DNA of 64,000 bases from Tolumonas auensis DSM 9187 (GCF_000023065.1 NC_012691.1:730501-794500), one strand, 5' to 3'; counted from the stretch's first letter, positions 1-10,922 are shown. Program-made: numbers and translations. The notes: generated by a model not told the origin, from the letters alone.

Positions 1-1
1 G

Positions 2-820
2 GTCAGTCAGATAGTACAGGAATTTACCGATCCTAATGTTCCTGCTGTTGGCGGTTCATTACGGGTCAGAAATGACAACGTAAGTCTGGTTTCCCGTATG
101 CAGGCTCTGGAATATATGATTTCACTGCAGGGAGCCAAAACCGGGCTGGCGGAATGGAATGTAATCAATAGTATTTCAGGTGCTTTTGGTGCATTTCGTA
201 CGAAATTTGTTCGGCAAATCGGTGGATGGGATACGCATTCGGGCGAAGATTTGGATATTACGTTACGTATCAAGCAGTATATGGCCAGACACCCCGATTT
301 AAGAATTCCTTTTGCAGCGCATGCCATGGGCTATACGGATGTGCCAACTACGGTTAAGTCTTTGTTTATGCAGAGAATTCGCTGGGATGGCGATCTCTAT
401 TTTCTTTATCTCCGAAAACATAAGCAGGGGCTTTCTCCCCGGTTATTAGGTTGGAGAAATTATATCTCGACTGTGTTATATGGTGTTGTTCAGAATATTC
501 TTCTGCCATATCTGGTCGTTTTTTATACCATATGGGTTTTCTTTAATTATCCTGCACAGGTCGTGTGTGCCGGATTTGCCATTCAGTATTTATGTTATTT
601 GTTTTTTACTGTATTACATTTTATGGTTTTTTTGATCGCTGTTTCCAAGCACCCGACAAAAGATATCCATTATTTTAAATGGTTACCATTTTATCCGATA
701 TACGGTTTTATTATGCGCATAGTGAATGCTATTGCTGTATTAAATGAACAAATTCGACGTAGTCATGAAGAAAGTAACATGGCACCGTGGTGGGTGTTGA
801 AAAGAGGAAAACGTTTCTGA
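2..820 (+). CDS. Membrane glycosyltransferase family 2 (3' part only)
   Basis: The reading frame is open from the window edge, so the start lies outside. The visible 272 residues are the C-terminal half of a processive family 2 glycosyltransferase of the cellulose/hyaluronan synthase type. The acceptor-binding GEDLD motif is at about nt 241-255 and the QxxRW motif (QRIRW) at about nt 370-384. They are followed by three hydrophobic stretches (about nt 460-550, 560-645 and 675-745) that would form the polymer-translocating membrane channel. One base separates its stop from the next gene, a HlyD-like protein, and a GH16 glucanase follows. This suggests a polysaccharide synthase operon. The polymer is unknown; GH16 enzymes act on beta-1,3 or mixed-linkage glucans and galactans. 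Confidence 0.85.
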   Translation, partial: VSQIVQEFTDPNVPAVGGSLRVRNDNVSLVSRMQALEYMISLQGAKTGLAEWNVINSISGAFGAFRTKFVRQIGGWDTHSGEDLDITLRIKQYMARHPDLRIPFAAHAMGYTDVPTTVKSLFMQRIRWDGDLYFLYLRKHKQGLSPRLLGWRNYISTVLYGVVQNILLPYLVVFYTIWVFFNYPAQVVCAGFAIQYLCYLFFTVLHFMVFLIAVSKHPTKDIHYFKWLPFYPIYGFIMRIVNAIAVLNEQIRRSHEESNMAPWWVLKRGKRF

Positions 821-821
821 T

Positions 822-1895
822 ATGAAAATTAAATTTCATCTCGATAAGCAAAAAAATCCTGCACAGCATGGCGGTGTAAAAATCAATTATGGTGCGGGAA
901 AACGAATAGCATTTCGTTTGCGCTGGTATCTGATTTTGTTCTTAATTATAAGTCCGGTGCTTATTTTTGTCTGGTATATCACCAAAGACAAAGTAATTGT
1001 GGAGTCACCTGGTTTGCTGACCACTGAACCACTAAAAATTCAGGCGAGTCAGGATGCTGTTATTTCGGCGGTAAATATCAAACAAGGCCAACCGGCGAAA
1101 CAGGGTAATATCCTTATTGCTTTGGATAAACCCGTTCTGCAGGCAGAAATAAAGCAACTGGAAAATAATATTTCGTTATTGGAAAAAACATTAACCGGGG
1201 ACTGGGTAAAACAGGAAACGTTGTTGAAACAGAAAATTGATATTGCTGCTGCGGATCTGAAAGAAAAAAGTACTTTGTATCAAAAATACATGAGTTTTAA
1301 TCAGAACGGATTGTTGCAGTTAGAACAATGGGCCAATGTTAGTCAGCTGAAGATGAATGCCGAATTGTTATTGCTGGAAAGTAACCGCAATCTGTACGCC
1401 CTGAATCAGGATAAGATCAGCGGTAGTGCGGCGCAGTATCTGAATGAGCTCAAATTACGTTTACAACTTCTGAAAGCCAGACAATCGGAGTTGCAGGTTG
1501 TAGCCCCGATGGATGGAGAGGTAAAAGATGTACTGGTACAGCGGGGGATGACGGTCCGTAGCGGTGAACCGTTAATGTTGTATGCCATTCGTTCTCAACC
1601 TGTAGTGGTCGCCTATTTAACCCCCTCTGACGGGCAATTTTCCGGTATCGGACAACAGGCCACAGTGACATTGCCCGGCGGTGAAACGATAGCGGCGACG
1701 GTGAGTGAACCCACTAAAATTACCGAGCGGGTACCGGCACAACTGGCTGGCCCGTTTGATAACAACAAAGCAGCATTAAAAGTAGTGTTAAAACTGGAGC
1801 ACATGCCGGTACAGGTTATTGAAGGCTTATCGGTATCGGTTCGTTTTCATTACACCAGAAACAATGTCTGGTCGCATATCCGCAATATATTCTGA
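822..1895 (+). CDS. HlyD-type membrane fusion protein
   Basis: A 357-residue protein with a short basic cytoplasmic N-terminus, one membrane anchor (about residues 35-53), a first half lipoyl-like motif (about 74-101), a helical hairpin region (about 105-215) and the returning lipoyl half (about 225-255) that includes the motif APMDGEV, then a beta-barrel region. This is the layout of HlyD/EmrA periplasmic adaptors. The ATG lies one base after the stop of the upstream glycosyltransferase, so translation is probably coupled. Position next to a GT2 synthase suggests an adaptor that helps an extracellular polysaccharide cross the periplasm rather than a drug pump. That role is inference. Confidence 0.8.
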   Translation: MKIKFHLDKQKNPAQHGGVKINYGAGKRIAFRLRWYLILFLIISPVLIFVWYITKDKVIVESPGLLTTEPLKIQASQDAVISAVNIKQGQPAKQGNILIALDKPVLQAEIKQLENNISLLEKTLTGDWVKQETLLKQKIDIAAADLKEKSTLYQKYMSFNQNGLLQLEQWANVSQLKMNAELLLLESNRNLYALNQDKISGSAAQYLNELKLRLQLLKARQSELQVVAPMDGEVKDVLVQRGMTVRSGEPLMLYAIRSQPVVVAYLTPSDGQFSGIGQQATVTLPGGETIAATVSEPTKITERVPAQLAGPFDNNKAALKVVLKLEHMPVQVIEGLSVSVRFHYTRNNVWSHIRNIF

Positions 1896-1947
1896 TGAGA
1901 TGGCCGGATAATTTCATATTTCACGACAATGCACGGAGGCAATAAGA

Positions 1948-2715
1948 ATGCTGATAGAAAAAAAATACCGATGGTTAGGGCTGTTTGCCGGGTTGTGTTG
2001 TTCGGCGGGGAACGTAGTTGCGAAAACACTGACGTTTGCCGGTGAGCAATGGGAGGTAAAAAACGGCATTGCGGCACCGGGCCCGAATAACTGGAGTGAA
2101 GATAACGCGTGGGTTGATGAACTCGGCCAGTTACATTTAAAGATCTCTTATCTGAACGGCACCTGGTACAGCGCGGAAGTGTATCAGCTGACCAATAAAG
2201 GCTTTGGTAATTATGAATGGCGTGTCAGCGGTCAGCTTGATCAGCTGGATGCCAATGTAGTACTGGGGCTGTTTCATTATGCAGGGCCGGATGGTCAGAA
2301 TGAAATCGATATTGAAATGTCCAGATGGGGTGATGCTGCGGCACCACTCGGCAATTTTACGGTCTATCCTGCGTCGTCAACGCTGCCATTAAATACGCAG
2401 AGCTTTGCTGTGCTGCCAACCGGAACAGACACGATCCAGCGTTACAGCTGGCGTAGTAATGCGGTTTGCTTCCAGATGTTCAATGATAACGGCAGTGATG
2501 AACCTGCACTCAGTGACAACATTGCCAGCTGGCAATTCGCACCCAAAAACTACAGGAAAGCGATCCCGCAGATAACGATGCCGCTGCATATCAACTTATG
2601 GTTACGACAGGGTCTGGCACCGACGGATGGTCAGGAAGTAGAAGTGGTCATTAAGCGCTTTAACTTTACAGCGAGTCAGAATATACCTACTGACACAGCA
2701 TCATGGTGCCAGTAG
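1948..2715 (+). CDS. Secreted glycoside hydrolase family 16 protein
   Basis: A 255-residue protein with an N-terminal hydrophobic signal segment (about residues 8-25). The family 16 catalytic signature EIDIE is at residues 119-123, with the two glutamates as nucleophile and acid/base. Family 16 includes beta-1,3-glucanases, lichenases and agarases; the sequence alone does not fix the substrate. A good GGAGG ribosome site (1935-1939) supports the ATG at 1948. As the last gene of the GT2/HlyD cluster it is probably the periplasmic or extracellular hydrolase that trims or releases the polymer, like BcsZ in cellulose operons. That analogy is inference. Confidence 0.85.
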   Translation: MLIEKKYRWLGLFAGLCCSAGNVVAKTLTFAGEQWEVKNGIAAPGPNNWSEDNAWVDELGQLHLKISYLNGTWYSAEVYQLTNKGFGNYEWRVSGQLDQLDANVVLGLFHYAGPDGQNEIDIEMSRWGDAAAPLGNFTVYPASSTLPLNTQSFAVLPTGTDTIQRYSWRSNAVCFQMFNDNGSDEPALSDNIASWQFAPKNYRKAIPQITMPLHINLWLRQGLAPTDGQEVEVVIKRFNFTASQNIPTDTASWCQ

Positions 2716-2725
2716 GTTATCGGTT

Positions 2726-3226
2726 TTAAGCCAGCGCTTTCAGTGCTGCATCGTAATTGGGTTCATGGGTGATTTCATCAACCAGCTCGGCGTGCAGCAC
2801 TTTATCTGCTTCATCCAGCACCACTACTGCACGGGCCGTCAGGCCGGCCAGAACGCCGTCAGCGATATCCACACCATAAGCCTGTTTGAATTCTGCGCCA
2901 CGCAGGGTAGACAGCGTGATTACATTATCCAGACCTTCCGCACCGCAAAAACGCGCCAGAGCAAATGGCAGATCAGCAGAAATACACAGCACTACGGTGT
3001 TTTCCAGCTTGCCGGCAGCTTCATTGAAGTGGCGCACAGATGCCGCACACACGGAGGTGTCCACGCTTGGGAAGATGTTCAGCACTTTACGTTTGCCAGC
3101 GAAAGAGGCCAGGGTGACATCAGCCAGTTCTTTGTTGACCAGTGAAAAAGGCTTGGCGGTTGTACCGGCTTTCGGGAAGTCGCCGTTAACAGTTACCGGG
3201 TTACCAGCCAGAGTTACAGTTGCCAT
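2726..3226 (-). CDS. tpx: Thiol peroxidase (atypical 2-Cys peroxiredoxin)
   Basis: A 166-residue protein that reduces hydrogen peroxide and alkyl peroxides using thioredoxin. The peroxidatic cysteine is Cys60 in the motif PSVDTSVC and the resolving cysteine is Cys94 in RFCGAEGL, the spacing known for Tpx. An in-frame upstream start exists, but the ATG at 3226 matches the family N-terminus (MATVTLAG) and has an AAGGAG ribosome site just before it. The gene stands alone, converging with the GH16 gene. Length is as expected for the family. Confidence 0.95.
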   Translation of the reverse strand: MATVTLAGNPVTVNGDFPKAGTTAKPFSLVNKELADVTLASFAGKRKVLNIFPSVDTSVCAASVRHFNEAAGKLENTVVLCISADLPFALARFCGAEGLDNVITLSTLRGAEFKQAYGVDIADGVLAGLTARAVVVLDEADKVLHAELVDEITHEPNYDAALKALA

Positions 3227-3357
3227 GTCACTATCTCCTTGCATGTAGGGATTATTGATTGTGCGCAATATAATTGCTAACAACTAAATGTAACCGATTT
3301 AACAGATATTCAACAAGTATATTTGGTTTTAAATGAAACGCCGGAAATTCAGGAGCA

Positions 3358-3388
3358 GAAAAAATGACGGCCACAGTAGGGCCGTCAT
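3358..3388 (-). terminator. Rho-independent terminator of the amylase gene
   Basis: A perfect 9-bp stem (ATGACGGCC / GGCCGTCAT, 3364-3372 with 3380-3388) is followed on the - strand by a run of T. It sits just past the stop of the amylase gene. Confidence 0.85.
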
Positions 3389-3405
3389 CGGTTGGACAAC
3401 AAAGA

Positions 3406-5472
3406 TCAATGAGCCGGCGTGCCGCCCCACACCACCATTACCTTATCTTGCTGGTACTGACGGCTAAAGGCGTAATAACCGCTGGCTGGCAGCGTAGTTT
3501 GCTGACCGGCACCGATTGCCGGATGACGGGCGCGGAACTGACTGATTTTCTGCCAGTGGGTGAGCAATGCAGCTTTGTCATCTTTCAGCTCATTCCAGTT
3601 CATATCTGAACGGGTGCCTTGTATCGGATCAGAACCGGTCGCACCAAACTGGCGGCCACTTTCATCACCGTAGTAGATCTGCACGGCTCCGGGCGCCAGC
3701 AATAACAGGCTGCCAGCCAGTTTCTGTTTTGCTATGTCGTTTTTCGCATCGTCATGGAAGAACAGTCGGGTATCGTGTGACGAGAGATAACTCAGCACAT
3801 TCATGTCTTGTAGCTTTTCTGCCATCTGACGATAAGTGCCATCAATGTTGGCGTAGCATTCCAACGACTGTTTTGCCTGATCCTGAAAATCAAAATTGAT
3901 CATGCTGTCAAAACCATGCTGAAAATAATCGCTCTTCATGACGCCATGTCCCCACGATTCGCCGGTCATCCAGAATGGCGCGTTATCCAGTGCTTCCTGC
4001 GGGTGCGCTTTTTTCCATTCCGCTAATGCCTGGGTGGCTTGGGTCTTTAACTGATCCCAGGCTGGTTTTTCGACATGTTTGGCAGTGTCAACGCGAAAAC
4101 CATCGATGCCATAGTCGCGCACCCACTGACTCAGCCAATGCGTGATGTAATCCCGTGGCGCGTAGCCGGCAATTTCTTTGGCGTTGGTATCCTTTTTATA
4201 ACGATAGAAATTAGGTAACCCGCTGGCCTGGGTGGCTTCGGTTTTCACATCAGGCAGGAAGGCAAGTGACATGGTCAGATCGTCATAACCGGGGTTATCG
4301 TAATTCCCGATGCCGGAGCGGATCCATTTTTTGCCCCACCAGTTTTCCCAGGCAGTACCCTCACTGAAATTGATGAAGTTGTTGAAGCTGTGCCAGTTTT
4401 CGCCTTTGCCGGGTTGCCAGTTGGTCCAGCGTTCACCGAGCAGTTGCTTTTGTTCATCGGCTTTCAGATGCAGTGCGCCGAACTGAAATTCCTGCATGTC
4501 AGCCAATGTCGCATACCCCACATGATTCATTACCACATCAAACAATATACGGATGCCGCGTTTGTGCGCCTGTTCTACCAGCGTATGCAGCTCTTGCTCG
4601 GTGCCCATGTTGGCATCGAGTTTGGTCCAGTCCAGCGCGTAGTAACCATGATAAGCATAATGCGGGAAATCACCGTTGGTGCCACCACCGATCCAGCCGT
4701 GAATTTGTTCCAGTGGTGAGCTGATCCACAGGGCATTGACGCCGAGTTGTTGCAGATAATCGAGTTTGCCGGTGAGGCCGGCCAGATCGCCGCCATGAAA
4801 AGTGGCGATTTCCTGCTGACCATCATTTTTACGGTCATAGCTGTGATCATTCGCCGGGTTGCCATTGGCGAAGCGGTCGGTCAGTGCGAAATAAACGGTG
4901 GCGTTGTGCCAGTTGAAAGGGGCTTTCTCTGTAGTGCTTACCGGCTCAAGCAGAAGCAGGCCGCTGCTTTCTCTGGATGGTTGCAGGGTAATTTTGCCTT
5001 GCTGCACGGTGGCGGTCTGGCCGCTGTAATAATCCCGGAGCGTTTCTCCATCCTTAAACGTTTTACTGACATCGACAGTGAGCGGCTTGCCATCTGACTG
5101 CGGACAAGTCTGTGTCAGGTTTGTACTGTTACTGACAGCGGGTACTTTTACACTGAGTAATACCGTCGGCGTGCCGCTGCGGGTGTCGATTTTTATCTGA
5201 TATTCACCATCGCGATACAAGCGCCAATCGATAGCGGATTGTGAGCCACAGGGTTGCAGCGACAACATCTGGTTCAGTTTCGGTGCGCTTGCCGGCTGCC
5301 AGCATTGATTGTCAGTTTCAAAACGCAGTGGATAAGCACCTTTTTTCAGTGTTGCGACGCTGGTGAAGATGCCGTCCGGGTTCTCTTTAAAGACCGGAAC
5401 ACCGGGGAGCGTCCACTGCGCTGATGCAGCAGGCGATAGCAGGAATAACAACGGCAAAGCGAGACGTTTCAT
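3406..5472 (-). CDS. malS: Periplasmic alpha-amylase, MalS type (GH13)
   Basis: A 688-residue secreted enzyme that cleaves alpha-1,4 bonds of maltodextrins in the periplasm. It starts with a clear signal peptide (cleavage probably after ASA near residue 18). An N-terminal carbohydrate-binding-like region precedes the GH13 barrel. Barrel motifs are visible in order: DVVMNH (312-317), GFRVDTAKH (458-466, nucleophile Asp462), GESW with acid/base Glu505, and SSHD with Asp567. The long N-terminal extension and overall length fit MalS rather than cytoplasmic MalZ/AmyA. No other maltose genes lie nearby. It is transcribed divergently from nifH. Confidence 0.9.
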   Translation of the reverse strand: MKRLALPLLFLLSPAASAQWTLPGVPVFKENPDGIFTSVATLKKGAYPLRFETDNQCWQPASAPKLNQMLSLQPCGSQSAIDWRLYRDGEYQIKIDTRSGTPTVLLSVKVPAVSNSTNLTQTCPQSDGKPLTVDVSKTFKDGETLRDYYSGQTATVQQGKITLQPSRESSGLLLLEPVSTTEKAPFNWHNATVYFALTDRFANGNPANDHSYDRKNDGQQEIATFHGGDLAGLTGKLDYLQQLGVNALWISSPLEQIHGWIGGGTNGDFPHYAYHGYYALDWTKLDANMGTEQELHTLVEQAHKRGIRILFDVVMNHVGYATLADMQEFQFGALHLKADEQKQLLGERWTNWQPGKGENWHSFNNFINFSEGTAWENWWGKKWIRSGIGNYDNPGYDDLTMSLAFLPDVKTEATQASGLPNFYRYKKDTNAKEIAGYAPRDYITHWLSQWVRDYGIDGFRVDTAKHVEKPAWDQLKTQATQALAEWKKAHPQEALDNAPFWMTGESWGHGVMKSDYFQHGFDSMINFDFQDQAKQSLECYANIDGTYRQMAEKLQDMNVLSYLSSHDTRLFFHDDAKNDIAKQKLAGSLLLLAPGAVQIYYGDESGRQFGATGSDPIQGTRSDMNWNELKDDKAALLTHWQKISQFRARHPAIGAGQQTTLPASGYYAFSRQYQQDKVMVVWGGTPAH

Positions 5473-5666
5473 TATGTGTCCTCAGGCAAAGAAACAGATT
5501 GGGGTCAATCCAGTCTGCCTGTGGTTATTAAATCAGCCTCATCCCTGATGAGTTTTTAGCCGGAGGAGCAGTGAGGTGGAGAGAAAAGAGAATGTTGCGC
5601 TGGATCGCGTTATGGCTTTGAGGTTGGCCCATAAGTTTGAGCCACTTCACAAAGCTGACATTCCCT

Positions 5667-5682
5667 TGTCCATTTCCATACA
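5667..5682 (+). promoter_or_regulatory. NifA upstream activator site for nifH
   Basis: Exact match to the NifA-binding consensus TGT-N10-ACA (TGT at 5667-5669, ACA at 5680-5682). It lies about 95 bp upstream of the sigma54 -24 element, the usual enhancer distance. The 350-bp gap between malS and nifH otherwise shows no gene. Confidence 0.85.
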
Positions 5683-5761
5683 AAACGTCCGTGTTTGTAT
5701 CGATCGTTTCTGCGACATAAATCACTATTTTAAAAATAATCGTTATATTTCAATGTGTTGA

Positions 5762-6718
<957 letters not shown>

Positions 6719-6732
6719 GGTCTTAACCCGGC

Positions 6733-6755
6733 GGCTGGCAGGGATGCTGCCAGCC
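6733..6755 (+). other. Intercistronic hairpin nifH-nifD
   Basis: A perfect 9-bp inverted repeat GGCTGGCAG / CTGCCAGCC with a 5-nt loop and no T-run. It probably stabilises nifH mRNA or partly attenuates readthrough, giving more NifH than NifDK. Confidence 0.6.
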
Positions 6756-6787
6756 CGGATTGTCCGCCCATTCAAGGAATTACTGCT

Positions 6788-8236
6788 ATGACTAACAGAA
6801 CTCGTGAAGAGAATCTGGCGTTAATTCAGGAAGTGCTCGAAGCCTATCCAGAAAAAGCGCGTAAGGATCGTGCCAAGCACTTAACTGTGAACGACCCAAC
6901 GCTGGAAAAAGCCAGCAAATGTATTACTTCTAACCGTAAGTCTCTGCCGGGCGTTATGACCATCCGTGGTTGTGCTTACGCCGGTTCTAAAGGGGTAGTA
7001 TTCGGCCCAATCAAAGACATGATCCATTTGTCACATGGTCCTGTTGGTTGTGGTCAATATTCCCGTGCTGGTCGTCGTAACTACTACACTGGTCTGACTG
7101 GTGTAAACAGCTTCGGCACCATGAACTTTACGTCTGATTTCCAGGAAAAAGACATCGTATTCGGCGGCGACAAAAAGCTGACCAAAATCATCGATGAAAT
7201 GGAAATGCTGTTCCCGCTGTCTAAAGGCATCACTATCCAGTCCGAATGTCCTGTTGGTCTGATCGGTGACGATATTGAAGCTGTCGCCAAACAGGCGAAA
7301 GTGTCAACCGGTAAGACAGTCGTACCAGTACGTTGTGAAGGCTTCCGCGGTGTGTCTCAGTCTCTTGGTCACCATATTGCGAACGACGTAGTTCGTGACT
7401 GGATCCTGGGTAACCGTGATGAAGTTGAATTCGCTGGTACACCATACGATGTCGCTATCATCGGTGACTATAACATCGGTGGTGATGCATGGTCCTCCCG
7501 TATCCTGCTGGAAGAGATCGGTCTGCGTGTGGTAGCTCAGTGGTCTGGTGACGGTACCCTGGCTGAAATGGAAAACACACCGAAAGTTAAATTGAACCTG
7601 GTGCACTGCTACCGTTCAATGAACTACATCTCTCGTCATATGGAAGAGAAGTACGACATCCCATGGATGGAATACAACTTCTTCGGTCCGACCAAAATTG
7701 CTGAATCACTGCGCAAAATCGCGGCTCAGTTTGACGAAACTATCCAGAAAAAAGCGGAAGAAGTTATCGCCAAATACGAAGCGCAGACTGCTGCAGTTAT
7801 CGCCAAGTACAAACCACGTCTGCAAGGCAAAAAAGTCATGCTGTACGTCGGTGGTCTGCGTCCACGTCACGTGATCGGTGCTTATGAAGATCTGGGCATG
7901 GAAATCGTCGGTGCCGGTTATGAATTCGCGCATAACGATGACTACGACCGTACTCTGCAAGAATTACCTGAAGCAACACTGTTGTTTGATGACGTGACTG
8001 GTTATGAATTTGAAGAGTTCGTGAAGGCAGTTAAACCTGACCTGATCGGTTCTGGTATCAAAGAAAAATTCATCTTCCAGAAAATGGGTATCCCATTCCG
8101 TCAGATGCACTCCTGGGATTACTCAGGCCCGTACCACGGTTTTGACGGCTTCGCCATCTTCGCCCGTGATATGGATATGACCCTGAACAATCCGTGCTGG
8201 TCAAAACAGACTGCGCCATGGAAAAAAAGCGCGTAA
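6788..8236 (+). CDS. nifD: Nitrogenase MoFe protein alpha chain
   Basis: A 482-residue alpha subunit of dinitrogenase, which holds the FeMo cofactor and shares the P-cluster with NifK. The P-cluster ligands Cys62, Cys88 and Cys154 sit at their standard numbers, and His195 (LGHH) and the cofactor ligand Cys274 (LVHCYRS) are present. The C-terminal segment [11 protein letters not shown] surrounds the second cofactor ligand region. Motifs are those of the molybdenum enzyme rather than VnfD or AnfD. It lies 69 bp after nifH in the same unit. Confidence 0.98.
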   Translation: MTNRTREENLALIQEVLEAYPEKARKDRAKHLTVNDPTLEKASKCITSNRKSLPGVMTIRGCAYAGSKGVVFGPIKDMIHLSHGPVGCGQYSRAGRRNYYTGLTGVNSFGTMNFTSDFQEKDIVFGGDKKLTKIIDEMEMLFPLSKGITIQSECPVGLIGDDIEAVAKQAKVSTGKTVVPVRCEGFRGVSQSLGHHIANDVVRDWILGNRDEVEFAGTPYDVAIIGDYNIGGDAWSSRILLEEIGLRVVAQWSGDGTLAEMENTPKVKLNLVHCYRSMNYISRHMEEKYDIPWMEYNFFGPTKIAESLRKIAAQFDETIQKKAEEVIAKYEAQTAAVIAKYKPRLQGKKVMLYVGGLRPRHVIGAYEDLGMEIVGAGYEFAHNDDYDRTLQELPEATLLFDDVTGYEFEEFVKAVKPDLIGSGIKEKFIFQKMGIPFRQMHSWDYSGPYHGFDGFAIFARDMDMTLNNPCWSKQTAPWKKSA

Positions 8237-8302
8237 TGGCCCCGGTATTTGATTCCATTACCCCGTTAGTTCACAGATGAGTGGCGCGGGAAGGAGAGTT
8301 GT

Positions 8303-9871
8303 ATGAGTCAAAATATAGAGAACATCAAATCCTGTTATCCGCTGTTTGAACAGGATGAATATCAGAATCTGTTCGCTGATAAACACGCTAAATATGAAGA
8401 AGCGCATGGCGATGAGAAAGTTCGTGAAGTGTTCGAGTGGACTACCACTCAGGAATACAAAGATCTGAACTTCAGCCGTGAAGCATTAACCATTGACCCG
8501 GCAAAAGCTTGTCAGCCATTGGGCGCAGTTCTGTGTTCACTGGGTTTCGAGAAAACATTGCCTTACGTGCATGGTTCACAAGGTTGTGTGGCTTACTTCC
8601 GTACTTACTTCAACCGTCATTTCCGTGAGCCAGTAGCTTGCGTATCTGACTCCATGACTGAAGATGCGGCTGTATTCGGTGGCCACGCCAACATGAACGA
8701 CGGTCTGCAGAACGCCCTGGCGCTCTACAAACCAGAAATGATCGCGGTTTCTACCACCTGTATGGCAGAAGTTATCGGTGACGACCTGCAGGCCTTCACT
8801 AACAACGCCAAGAAAGATGGTTTTGTACCGAAAGATTTCCCGGTGCCTTATGCACATACCCCAAGTTTCGTGGGCAGCCACATTACTGGTTGGGACAACA
8901 TGTTCGAAGGTTTCTGCAACACCTTCACTGCTGACAAAGCTGACTACAAAGTAGGCAGTAACGGCAAACTGAACATCGTTACCGGCTTTGAAACTTATCT
9001 GGGTAACTACCGCGTTATCAAACGCATGCTGACCGAAATGGGTGTGCCATTCGCTATGCTGTCTGACCCGTCAGAAGTATTAGACACCCCATCTGATGGT
9101 CAATACCGCATGTATGCCGGTGGCACGACTCAGGACGAAATGAAAGATGCGCCTAACGCCATCGACACCCTGATGCTGCAACCTTGGCACTTAGTGAAAA
9201 CTAAGAAAATGGTCAAAGAAACTTGGGGCCAGCCAGCGACTGATCTGAGCATCCCGATGGGTCTGGAATGGACAGATGACTTCCTGATGAAAGTCTCTGC
9301 ACTGACTGGTAAAGCGATCCCTGCTTCACTGGAACTGGAACGTGGCCGTCTGGTTGACATGATCACCGACTCCCACACCTGGCTGCACGGCAAGAAATTC
9401 GGTGTCTACGGTGACCCTGATTTCGTCGAAGGTCTGGTTAAATTCCTGCTCGAACTGGGCTGTGAACCAAACGTGATCCTGTGTAATAACGGCAGCAAGA
9501 AATGGAAAAAATCCATGGAGAAAATGCTGGCTGATTCACCATACGGTCAGGGCAGCGAAGTGTACGTGGGTCACGATCTGTGGCACTTCCGTTCACTGAT
9601 GTTCACGAACAAACCAGATTTCATGATTGGTAACTCATACGGCAAATTCATTCAGCGCGACACCCTGGCTAAAGGCAAAGCGTTTGAAGTTCCATTGATC
9701 CGTCTGGGCTTCCCGATTTTCGACCGTCATCACCTGCATCGCATGACTACCCTCGGTTACGAAGGTGCCATGTACATGCTGACCACACTGGTTAACGCCG
9801 TGATGGAAAAAATTGACAGCGAAACCATGGAACTGGGCAAAACAGATTACAACTTCGATTTGGTTCGTTAA
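8303..9871 (+). CDS. nifK: Nitrogenase MoFe protein beta chain
   Basis: A 522-residue beta subunit of dinitrogenase. The P-cluster ligands Cys70, Cys95 and Cys153 are in place. It has the long N-terminal extension usual for Mo-dependent NifK (contrast the short VnfK/AnfK). A GGAAGGAG ribosome site precedes the ATG. The gene is followed by two strong hairpins before nifT, so the HDK message probably ends or is processed there in part. Confidence 0.98.
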   Translation: MSQNIENIKSCYPLFEQDEYQNLFADKHAKYEEAHGDEKVREVFEWTTTQEYKDLNFSREALTIDPAKACQPLGAVLCSLGFEKTLPYVHGSQGCVAYFRTYFNRHFREPVACVSDSMTEDAAVFGGHANMNDGLQNALALYKPEMIAVSTTCMAEVIGDDLQAFTNNAKKDGFVPKDFPVPYAHTPSFVGSHITGWDNMFEGFCNTFTADKADYKVGSNGKLNIVTGFETYLGNYRVIKRMLTEMGVPFAMLSDPSEVLDTPSDGQYRMYAGGTTQDEMKDAPNAIDTLMLQPWHLVKTKKMVKETWGQPATDLSIPMGLEWTDDFLMKVSALTGKAIPASLELERGRLVDMITDSHTWLHGKKFGVYGDPDFVEGLVKFLLELGCEPNVILCNNGSKKWKKSMEKMLADSPYGQGSEVYVGHDLWHFRSLMFTNKPDFMIGNSYGKFIQRDTLAKGKAFEVPLIRLGFPIFDRHHLHRMTTLGYEGAMYMLTTLVNAVMEKIDSETMELGKTDYNFDLVR

Positions 9872-9886
9872 TCGATACTGTAATCA

Positions 9887-9949
9887 GGGGCAGCTGGTCT
9901 GCCCCTTCATAAGCCCGGAACCGTACTTGCTGCAGTTCCGGGCTTATTT
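9887..9949 (+). terminator. Tandem hairpins after nifK (attenuator or partial terminator)
   Basis: Two inverted repeats in a row: GGGGCAG/CTGCCCC (9887-9893 with 9899-9905) and an 11-bp perfect stem AAGCCCGGAAC/GTTCCGGGCTT (9911-9921 with 9935-9945) followed by ATTTGTTT. No sigma54 promoter was found for nifT, so this is likely partial attenuation or 3'-end protection within nifHDKTY. Confidence 0.7.
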
Positions 9950-9997
9950 GTTTCAATCATAAGAAATTCAATCGATTGCAAAGGGAAGGGTTGTCAC

Positions 9998-10210
9998 ATG
10001 CCTAACATTATGTTCCGTCAGCACGACGATGGTTTGTACTGCTACATCGCCAAACGTGACTTGGAAGCCAAAGTGGCTCAACTGCAATTCGAGCAGGATG
10101 ACAACTGGGGTGGCCGGGTTGATCTCGACAATGGCGAAGCTTATTTCCTGGAACCGCAGGTAAAACCTTCATTGCCAATCACACTGCGTCTGAAGCGCGC
10201 AGGCGAATAA
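9998..10210 (+). CDS. nifT: NifT/FixU family protein
   Basis: A 70-residue small protein of the NifT/FixU family. It is conserved next to nifK in many diazotrophs; its role is unresolved and it is usually dispensable. The ATG follows an AAGGGAAGG ribosome site. It sits between nifK and nifY as in Klebsiella. Confidence 0.9.
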   Translation: MPNIMFRQHDDGLYCYIAKRDLEAKVAQLQFEQDDNWGGRVDLDNGEAYFLEPQVKPSLPITLRLKRAGE

Positions 10211-10235
10211 CTCAGTCAGGTTACGGGAGGCTGTG

Positions 10236-10922
10236 ATGAAAACTCTGTTAGAAAGTCAGGTTTACTGGCGTCTCATCGCCTTAGCACAGGCAGTGCCGGA
10301 AGTCGGACAATCCGTGTTGTTCGACTGGGTGAGTGGGGCGTTGCAAGGCCCGCTGAGCATTGCTCAGATGGAAAAACTCACGCTGGAAGCACTGAAAGCG
10401 TCAGCGCCGGCGGAATTGGCCGGTTTAAGTAATGCCCGCTGGCAGGTGTTGCTGGAATGTCTGCAAGGGCAGTTACCGGTACATCTCGATCCGAAACCGG
10501 CGGTTGCAGAAGCGGATGCACTGCGCGTGGCGTTTTCTTCCAATGATGGATTAACCGTGAATGGTCATTTCGGTAACTGTCATCTGTTCTTCATTTACCA
10601 GGTGACAGAGAAAGGCTCACAGCTGATTGATATCCGCCATTTTGTACCTGATGACACCCAGGAAGATAACGAAACCCGCGCCCGTTTACTGCACAGCTGT
10701 CATTTGCTGTTCTGTGAGGCGATTGGTGGCCCGGCAGCAGCGCGCATCATCCGTCATGGTATTCATCCGGTAAAAATCAAGAAAGATAACCGCATCAGCA
10801 CCCAGCTGGATGCTCTGCAGGAACTGATGCAGGGGCAGTTACCGCCATGGCTGGCGAAGGCGCTGGGACGCAAAGATGATCTGGGCAAACGTTTCAGTGA
10901 TGAATTGTCCGAGCTGGAATAA
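10236..10922 (+). CDS. nifY: NifY, FeMo-cofactor/apo-dinitrogenase binding protein
   Basis: A 228-residue protein with an N-terminal helical region and a C-terminal dinitrogenase iron-molybdenum cofactor-binding domain (about residues 95-200, starting near LRVAFSSNDGLTVNGHFG). NifY-type proteins bind apo-MoFe protein and help cofactor insertion. A GTG three bases upstream is in frame but only 2 nt from the GGGAGG ribosome site; the ATG at 10236 is better spaced. It is paralogous to NifX further on and ends the first nif unit. Confidence 0.88.
   Translation: MKTLLESQVYWRLIALAQAVPEVGQSVLFDWVSGALQGPLSIAQMEKLTLEALKASAPAELAGLSNARWQVLLECLQGQLPVHLDPKPAVAEADALRVAFSSNDGLTVNGHFGNCHLFFIYQVTEKGSQLIDIRHFVPDDTQEDNETRARLLHSCHLLFCEAIGGPAAARIIRHGIHPVKIKKDNRISTQLDALQELMQGQLPPWLAKALGRKDDLGKRFSDELSELE

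Noticed and set aside
1406-1804. Minus-strand ORFs inside the HlyD-type gene
   Set aside because: Shadows of a well-supported coding gene, with no ribosome sites or family resemblance.
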